Below are positions 58,110 through 64,000 of a stretch of 64,000 nt of DNA, in pieces; the first letter of the stretch is position 1, and every line of letters starts with the position of its first letter. Source of the DNA: Mucor racemosus (lineage: Eukaryota > Mucoromycota > Mucoromycetes > Mucorales > Mucoraceae); the NCBI GenBank assembly GCA_027405735.1, contig JAPEHQ010000003.1, positions 2,294,001-2,358,000 of the forward strand, written 5' to 3'. A program made the position numbers and the translations under genes. The notes beneath the pieces were generated by a model that had not been told where the DNA came from, searched no databases, and was given only the letters and a program-made list of their open reading frames with translations.

Positions 58110-60379
58110 ATGTTTTCAAGAGCAAATCCATTTGATGAGTCTGTCAGTAAGTTTTTGATCGATTTAAATGTAAAAAATGTTGTTGCTCAGTATTATTTTA
58201 TACACAATAGTCGCTGCAACAAACGAAAATCTCACTGTCGAAAACTGGGAGCTTATCTTGGCCGTAACTGATAAAATTACTCGAGCCTCTCCCGAAAGGT
58301 AAATGCTTTTGATTTTTAGGTAAAAATTACGTCCTTTAACCCGTTTTATCATATTCAGCGCAAGAGAATGTGTTGCTGCGGTGGAGAAACGTTTAACTAA
58401 CAAAAATCCAAATGTTCAACTTTATGCTGTTGCTGTAAATATCGAACTCGCATTTGTGTATATCGTATGTATGTTAATGTTTTTCTTGTTCTAGTTAATC
58501 GAAGCTTTAGTTAAGAATTGTGACATAACTGTACACCGTGAAATCTCCTCCCGCTCATTTACTAATACATTGACAAAGCTTGTTCATGATAAAGTAGGAA
58601 CAAATTGAAAAGCAAATGCCAAACGTATTGATTAATCATATTCCATATTACATAGACTGTTCACGCGAAGGTTAGATTGAGAATTTTAGAGTTTATTCAA
58701 ATGTGTTCGTTCGAATTTAGAGCTGATTCTACACTTGGATTGATGAATGAAGTTTATCATTCATTGCGTGCCGAAGGTATTCAATTCCCATCACCTCAGA
58801 AACCCAAAAAAGAGTTTACTCAAGTAAGGAAAACCTATTAAATATACCTAGACGTTACCTTGGCTTACTTTAATATACTAGTCTGAATTGGATAAACAAA
58901 AGGAGGAAGAAGAGTTCCAACTTGCGTTAGCATTGTCTCTTTCAGAATCAGAGAATCGCACTTCCTATAGAGTAAGTGGGAATATCAAATGGAAATTATG
59001 GGGCTTGTTAATAACATACGTAATCTTGCTAGTCATCTGCAACTCCTGCTGCCTCTGCTGCTGTTGCTACTTCGAATAATGCACCATCCAAGGTAATTTT
59101 AGAGGATCAAATGACAAATTGCGCAAGCTTTAATTTCATGCATTTTTCTACTTTTTAGCCTAAAGATGAAGAAGCAACTCCTCAAATCTCTAGAGTGAGA
59201 GCTTTATACGATTTCCAGCCTACAGAACAAGGTGAACTTGGCTTCGAAAAGGGAGATATCATTCGTGTTATTGAAAGTGTCTATCGCGATTGGTGGAAGG
59301 GTGAATTACGTGGGAAGACAGGCATCTTCCCTGTGAACTATGTCGAGAAAATCGTCGATCCTTCTCCTTCTGATTTATTGAAAGAAGCATCTGTTGAGAA
59401 TGAAGTGATGAATGAAACTCGTAACATTGATCGTTTATTAGAAATGCTTTCTAGTAATGACCCTCGTGCCAAGGATTCTTTCTCTGATAATGAAGAACTT
59501 CAAAATTTGTATAATAGTACTCTTTCTATTAGACCCAAGTTGGTGAAATTAATCGAGAAATATAGTTTAAAGAAAGGTGAGTAAAATACAAAAAAAAAAA
59601 CAGCCGCATTAAATTAATATCATTTATTAGATGAATTGGTTGCCTTGAATGAAAAATTTATGCAGGCTAGAACAATGTATGATGGTATGCTTTCTAACTC
59701 AATTGCTAGATATTCTTCTCCATCGGCAGGAGCTTATGGTGGATATCCACCAAATGGTCAGCCTGCTTATCAAGCCGATCCTCAACAACCTTATGGTGGC
59801 TATGGTGGTTATCAATCTTACCCATCTCAACCTTATGGCTATCAGTCATCGTCCGGTCAACCTCAACAACAATCTCAAAGCCCTGCTGCTGCACAACATC
59901 AAACACCTACTCAACAGCCAACGTACGCTTACAATGCTGAAGCCACTCCTCAAGTGAACAATGCTGCAATTCCTCAACAGCAACAACCTCAGCAACAACC
60001 TCAATATGATTATAATGCTCAACAAAGCCCATACCAACCTTCATATGATAACCAGCAGCAACAACAACCTCAACAACAACAACCTCAACAATCTTCTGAC
60101 TATTCTTCTCCATCTTATCCTCCTGTATCATCAACAGCAGCACCTTCTCAAGATGTAAATTATATTGCAAATCAACAACATTCACAACAACAACAAAACT
60201 ATGGTGCTTATGCACCTACAACTAGTGCATCTGAAGGTTATCCAGGTGTCAATTATACTTCACCTCCACCTCCTCTTCAGCAACAACAGCAACCACAACA
60301 ACAACAACAACAACAATATGTTGCCCCTCAAACAACTCCTGGATATCCAGGTCAACCACAACAAGCTTATAATTATTAA
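58110..60379 (+). CDS. ESCRT-0 subunit Hse1/STAM-like (VHS, UIM, SH3)
   Basis: Nine exons (58110-58146, 58211-58298, 58359-58434, 58495-58593, 58656-58823, 58882-58971, 59033-59092, 59159-59576, 59631-60379) give 594 residues. A VHS domain covers about residues 10-140, a ubiquitin-interacting motif (EEEFQLALALSLSE) lies at about 163-180, and an SH3 domain at about 218-275 (RALYDFQPTEQGELGFEKGD). The helical GAT-like region that pairs with Vps27 follows (about 290-395). The C-terminal 190 residues are rich in Gln, Pro and Tyr. Hse1 sorts ubiquitinated membrane proteins into multivesicular bodies. The first exon of 37 bp supplies the standard MFSRANPFDE start. Confidence 0.93.
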
Positions 60380-60533
60380 CAAGAAATAAATAAAAACATA
60401 TAAGGGGGTTTTATAAATACCACATTTGTAGGGAATGTTATGTAATTTCTGACAGCAATTTCTTGTTTTACATATAATTGTGTGAAAACATGAAAATAGT
60501 GCCATTCTTCTTCTTTTTCTGTTTCCAACAAAA

Positions 60534-61784
60534 ATGAAGTATTTTACTTTTTTATTGATTATTCTGATATATTGTTTTCATACCACACAGTCTATTCAAC
60601 TCGGTCAAGATGTTACATATCAAAACAAGTATCCATTTTACATCATGATTGGAAATCCTCATGTTTGTGGTGGTACGCTTATTTCGTATGACCCCCCTTT
60701 GATATTAACTGCAGCTCATTGTGTGGATTCTCCTGTCCATCCCAAGCAATACACAAGAGATAAAAACCCTTATTTTGCCCTGTACAATGATATTCACCGC
60801 GACAAACATAAAGCAATGGCGATTATTGATTGGACAATTCATCCATTGTACAATGTATCAGGAACAGTGAATGTTCGATATGATGCTGCAATCATTCAAC
60901 TGGAATCACCATTACGGAAATCTGCTCGTATAAAAAGAGCCCCATTCTGGTCTTCTTCCATGTCACTTTCATTACCAAATAAAGCTGAATTAGTAGGGTT
61001 CGGTTATTCTGATTTGGAAGGGAATTTGGCACAAACTTTGCAATTATTGCCGCTGGAGATTACTAAATTTGATCCAAATAGTACGGATTATATTGAAAGT
61101 AGATCAGAAACTGAAAATCAGGTTGCATGTCATGGAGACTCAGGTGGACCTCTTATTGTATACCATCCTGTGAGAAATCCATCGACAAACCATACTGTCA
61201 ATGTACCCTACGTTTTAGGTGATTTAACTCGTATATTTGGTGCTCGTGATGCTAGAACAGATCAACCCACATGCCCCGTAGCACTGAGCTCTCATATCAA
61301 CGGATCAAAAAATACTGTGCTCGAAATCTTTACTAATGCTGCTGGTTTATTAGATTGGATATCTTCTGTTTCTGGCATTTCAAAGGAAGATTTGTCAGAT
61401 CCATTCTATACGCCACCTCATCCACCTTGTAAAAACTGCCATTACCAAGCAGTTGGCAATGATAAAACAGAATCATCGAATACCAACAATAATAATGACA
61501 ACTATTATGCTGCTGATGATGATGACGAAGTAGACGACGATTCAGAAACTTCGAATGGGGCTAATCAAAATCCATTCTGGCGCATTGGCGTGGTTACTGA
61601 CGAAAATGGACTTCTTGACACCGAAGAAGCGCAACGTTTTTGGATTGGATCAATGGTAAAAAACTTTTTACTAAAGTCTGGTTCTGAAGAATCAGTTGCT
61701 GTAATATTAGATCATACTTTATATTTATACTCTACATTAATCATTAGCTTAATATCATCAATCACTTTAATTACATTTCTATAA
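60534..61784 (+). CDS. Secreted S1 (chymotrypsin-fold) serine protease with hydrophobic C-terminus
   Basis: This is an intronless gene of 416 residues. A signal peptide spans residues 1-20. The catalytic triad is visible as His62 (LTAAHC), Asp117 (RYDAAIIQL) and Ser203 (GDSGGP). The residue six before the serine, which sets S1 specificity, is Val197 (QVACHGDSGG), so a trypsin-like Arg/Lys preference is unlikely. There is no IVGG activation start; the mature end would be near IQLGQDV. An acidic low-complexity linker (about residues 315-345) leads to a C-terminal domain and a final hydrophobic stretch (LIISLISSITLITFL), which could be a GPI-anchor signal or membrane tail. Lack of introns is unusual among its neighbours. 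Confidence 0.87.
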   Translation: MKYFTFLLIILIYCFHTTQSIQLGQDVTYQNKYPFYIMIGNPHVCGGTLISYDPPLILTAAHCVDSPVHPKQYTRDKNPYFALYNDIHRDKHKAMAIIDWTIHPLYNVSGTVNVRYDAAIIQLESPLRKSARIKRAPFWSSSMSLSLPNKAELVGFGYSDLEGNLAQTLQLLPLEITKFDPNSTDYIESRSETENQVACHGDSGGPLIVYHPVRNPSTNHTVNVPYVLGDLTRIFGARDARTDQPTCPVALSSHINGSKNTVLEIFTNAAGLLDWISSVSGISKEDLSDPFYTPPHPPCKNCHYQAVGNDKTESSNTNNNNDNYYAADDDDEVDDDSETSNGANQNPFWRIGVVTDENGLLDTEEAQRFWIGSMVKNFLLKSGSEESVAVILDHTLYLYSTLIISLISSITLITFL

Positions 61785-64000
61785 AATTTGTGTTGCCCAT
61801 TCACATTTACTAAGGTCTTTGAAAATCTTTTGGAAAATTCTTACAAGAAAGTAACGCTGAATACTTGTCGAAACCATATTTAAAAATTGAAGCAGCAAAT
61901 ATATAAAGCTCCACATTCCTGGATCTGACAGTTTCCCATTTATCCATTGTCGTACAGTATTCTAGCTTTACACAGTCATAGCAATGGCTGTTGTTTTACT
62001 CAGTCTACCGAGGGGAATGTACGGTTACTTAAGGAAGATGAAAAATTTGCCTTTTTGTTCTAATCTTTTGTCTTTTTTTTTCTACTTGTTTTTTCTACTT
62101 GTTTTTGTCTACCAATTTTTTTGAGATTTGAGGCATACTATGCCATTTCTTATTAGAATTACATGATATTTTGCTGTTCTGGTGGTCATGGAAAAGGCTA
62201 TAACCATCTTACGACGAATATTGAACTACATGATTATGTCCGCTCGATGTAAGTAAGTGTGTATCCCTGTTGTACATGTATTTATAAAGATCCAAAATCC
62301 TTTGATATACTTTCTTTTGGTAATACTGTTTTATATTTAAATCATTTTAATAAAGATTTGGTATTATTATAAAGCTATAAAATCTCTGCTTTCCTTGTTG
62401 TAAAACGTTTACGCTTTTCTTGAATTTTAAACACATCATAATCAACACATTTCAAGAAACCTTTTTTTTATCACACTCATCTTTGAATACATCTTCTTTC
62501 TATTGAAAAGACCAACATGAAAACACTGCTTGCATGGATTCTATTTATCCTGTAGTAAACTACGCATCAAGTTTGTTTAGTAATTAGGTTAATCTTAGAT
62601 CTCATTTAAAGATCTAGAAATATTAAATCACAAAAACGCTAAAATGTCAAACTGTACCACTGATACTTCCAACCTAGGAACTAAACCACGAAGATCTTGC
62701 TCTAAGATCTTATTGCTAATTATTGATATAAATTAACAAGTACTATATATATCTCAAAGATGATGGTAATCCATAAACCTTTGCTTTGCTTTTAAAACAT
62801 CTTTGATAAACTTAGAAGAGTTATAATTATATTTCCATATTACTTTTTATAAGTTTTTCACCGCATATTCAAATGATATCACATGTTGATGTCAGTCAAT
62901 CTCACACTAAAAGGCTGCAGGATAAAGAGCAGGTAAATTTTATTATTCTTCCTTTGTACAACATTTTTGAGGTCCCAAAAGAAGCTTAACCCTTATCCAT
63001 GGGATATCTTTAATCAGTTATTATATATTCATTTTTGTATCCATTTAATATAACAAAACAAATATTTTTATTGTCATCCTATTCAACATTGTCCCGGCTA
63101 CAAAATTTATTAAATGAAGCAAGGATGGTTACTATAGTGATTGTTTCATAAATTTGAATGATGCAGAAATGGCCAGCTTAAGATTGAAAAACCGCATTTG
63201 AAATGAAAATAAGTCAAGAAAATACTAAGGTATTGCAATGATGGGTATTAAGTAAAGTCTAGATTATTTTTCATTCTCTACCAGGATATTTAGTTTTTAG
63301 ATCGCTGGAAAGACTTTTTTATTTTTTTATAAATTTTGTGAGAGCACTTTTTCTGTTATAGAGATGCATGAAGGGATGACAGGTATGCACAGCTAGAACC
63401 ATAGGATAGTACTCATTAACGTCTATCTAACGAATTTTATCTCGTGAAAAAATATTGATTTTCGGTCGAGAAAATTGAGATTGAATGATTGATTTTTGGT
63501 GATATAAAAAAGGATCCATTTTGGACGAGGATATACAAGGCTAAATTTTCGCCGACCAAAAAAAATGATCAAAAAAAATTAATATCCCCACGAAAAATAG
63601 GGTTACAGCTACGTATTTATACTCATTCTGTAGATAATTTGGTTGCACATAATGTGAAGATAAAATATTTTAGGGTTGTATTTGAATGAAGGGTACTTTT
63701 TGATTAAAAACCGTTAAAATTTGACACTAAATTTACTAGGGATTTTATGAGGAAAATATTTTTAAAACCTACACAGATCGATTCAGAATTAGAAACAGAA
63801 CCTAAAACATTTAATACGCTAGTTCAACTTACTATGCATTTTTGTGAGTAATTAAACATACAAGGTTTTTTTTGAATTTTTTTGGATTTTTTTTCCATTT
63901 GAACACTTTTTTGAATTGAAGCTCAGTCACCTGTGCATATCTAATTATACAATTTTATATGGTGATATTCAAAATTGGAGCGTGCCCCCATTTCAATAGA
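61785..64000. other. 2.2-kb region without a supportable gene
   Basis: A 12-codon signal-peptide-like frame (MKTLLAWILFIL, 62518-62553) ends at a stop and could be the remnant of a first exon, but no continuation is found. A hairpin around AGATCTTGCTCTAAGATCT (about 62692-62710) and a frame of 66 codons at 63489-63689 were noted. The rest is AT-rich. Confidence 0.4.

Noticed and set aside
59706..60215. Minus-strand frames opposite the Hse1 tail
   Set aside because: They are complements of CAA/CAG-rich codons of the Gln/Pro-rich tail.
62518..62553. Signal-peptide-like 12-codon frame as exon 1 of a secreted protein
   Set aside because: A GT donor lies at its end (CTGTAGTA), but no acceptor downstream opens a convincing second exon before stops.

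Overview
The window looks like nuclear DNA of a filamentous fungus, most probably an early-diverging Mucoromycota (Mucorales-like) species. It is very AT-rich, genes carry many short introns of about 50-70 bp with GTAAGT-type donors, and the protein set is fungal: an FlbA/Sst2-type RGS protein, an Ede1-type EH protein, an Hse1-type ESCRT-0 subunit, an Rgd2-type F-BAR/RhoGAP, Msn2-like zinc fingers and secreted GH20 hexosaminidases. The species call is an inference; no rRNA or marker gene is present. Exon boundaries were placed by hand from GT/GC-AG signals, reading-frame continuity and family conservation.

Layout. 1-14.3 kb is ordinary genic DNA: a partial 3' gene end, an LMBD1 membrane protein, an Msn2-like C2H2 factor, a bHLH factor with one GC-AG intron, a DHA1-type MFS transporter and an F-BAR/DEP/RhoGAP protein. 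14.3-22.9 kb is a gene-free repeat mosaic (repeat A). 22.9-38.7 kb is dense again: a 12-exon GH20 hexosaminidase, a tiny inner-membrane-type protein resembling complex III assembly factor UQCC6/brawnin, the RGS protein, the 1698-residue Ede1-like protein, an ER J-domain protein, clathrin light chain and a family-16 methyltransferase. 38.7-50.5 kb is a second, larger repeat mosaic (repeats B and C). 50.5-64 kb holds a second GH20 gene with a single intron, a decayed LRR/F-box-like relic, a CENP-O/Mcm21-like and a HIRIP3-like gene sharing a divergent promoter with an MCB-like site, Hse1, and a secreted S1 serine protease.

The most interesting content is the repeat mosaic. Repeats A and B are large foldback structures; B has arms of about 2 kb in near-perfect inverted orientation. 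Repeat C is a single arm. Each arm carries the same gene fragment, a piece of a cytoplasmic dynein intermediate chain WD-repeat exon with its flanking splice-site remnants, so five copies lie in this window. The outer ends carry a shared terminus resembling CACTACGGCCGAACTGTGC and a cluster of degenerate subterminal motifs, which points to a non-autonomous, gene-capturing DNA transposon (CACTA-like by inference). The arms allow empty-site comparison. This exposes later nested insertions: LTR-like elements with TG...CA ends and 5-bp target duplications at 18943-19217, 45194-45549 and, less exactly, 41612-42006, and a 292-bp MITE-like insertion at 17541-17832.

Functionally the genes are mostly housekeeping. 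Three of them (Ede1-like, clathrin light chain, Hse1-like) serve endocytosis and endosomal sorting, two (CENP-O, HIRIP3-like) serve chromatin, and two GH20 enzymes and the protease are secreted. There is no sign of a metabolic gene cluster.
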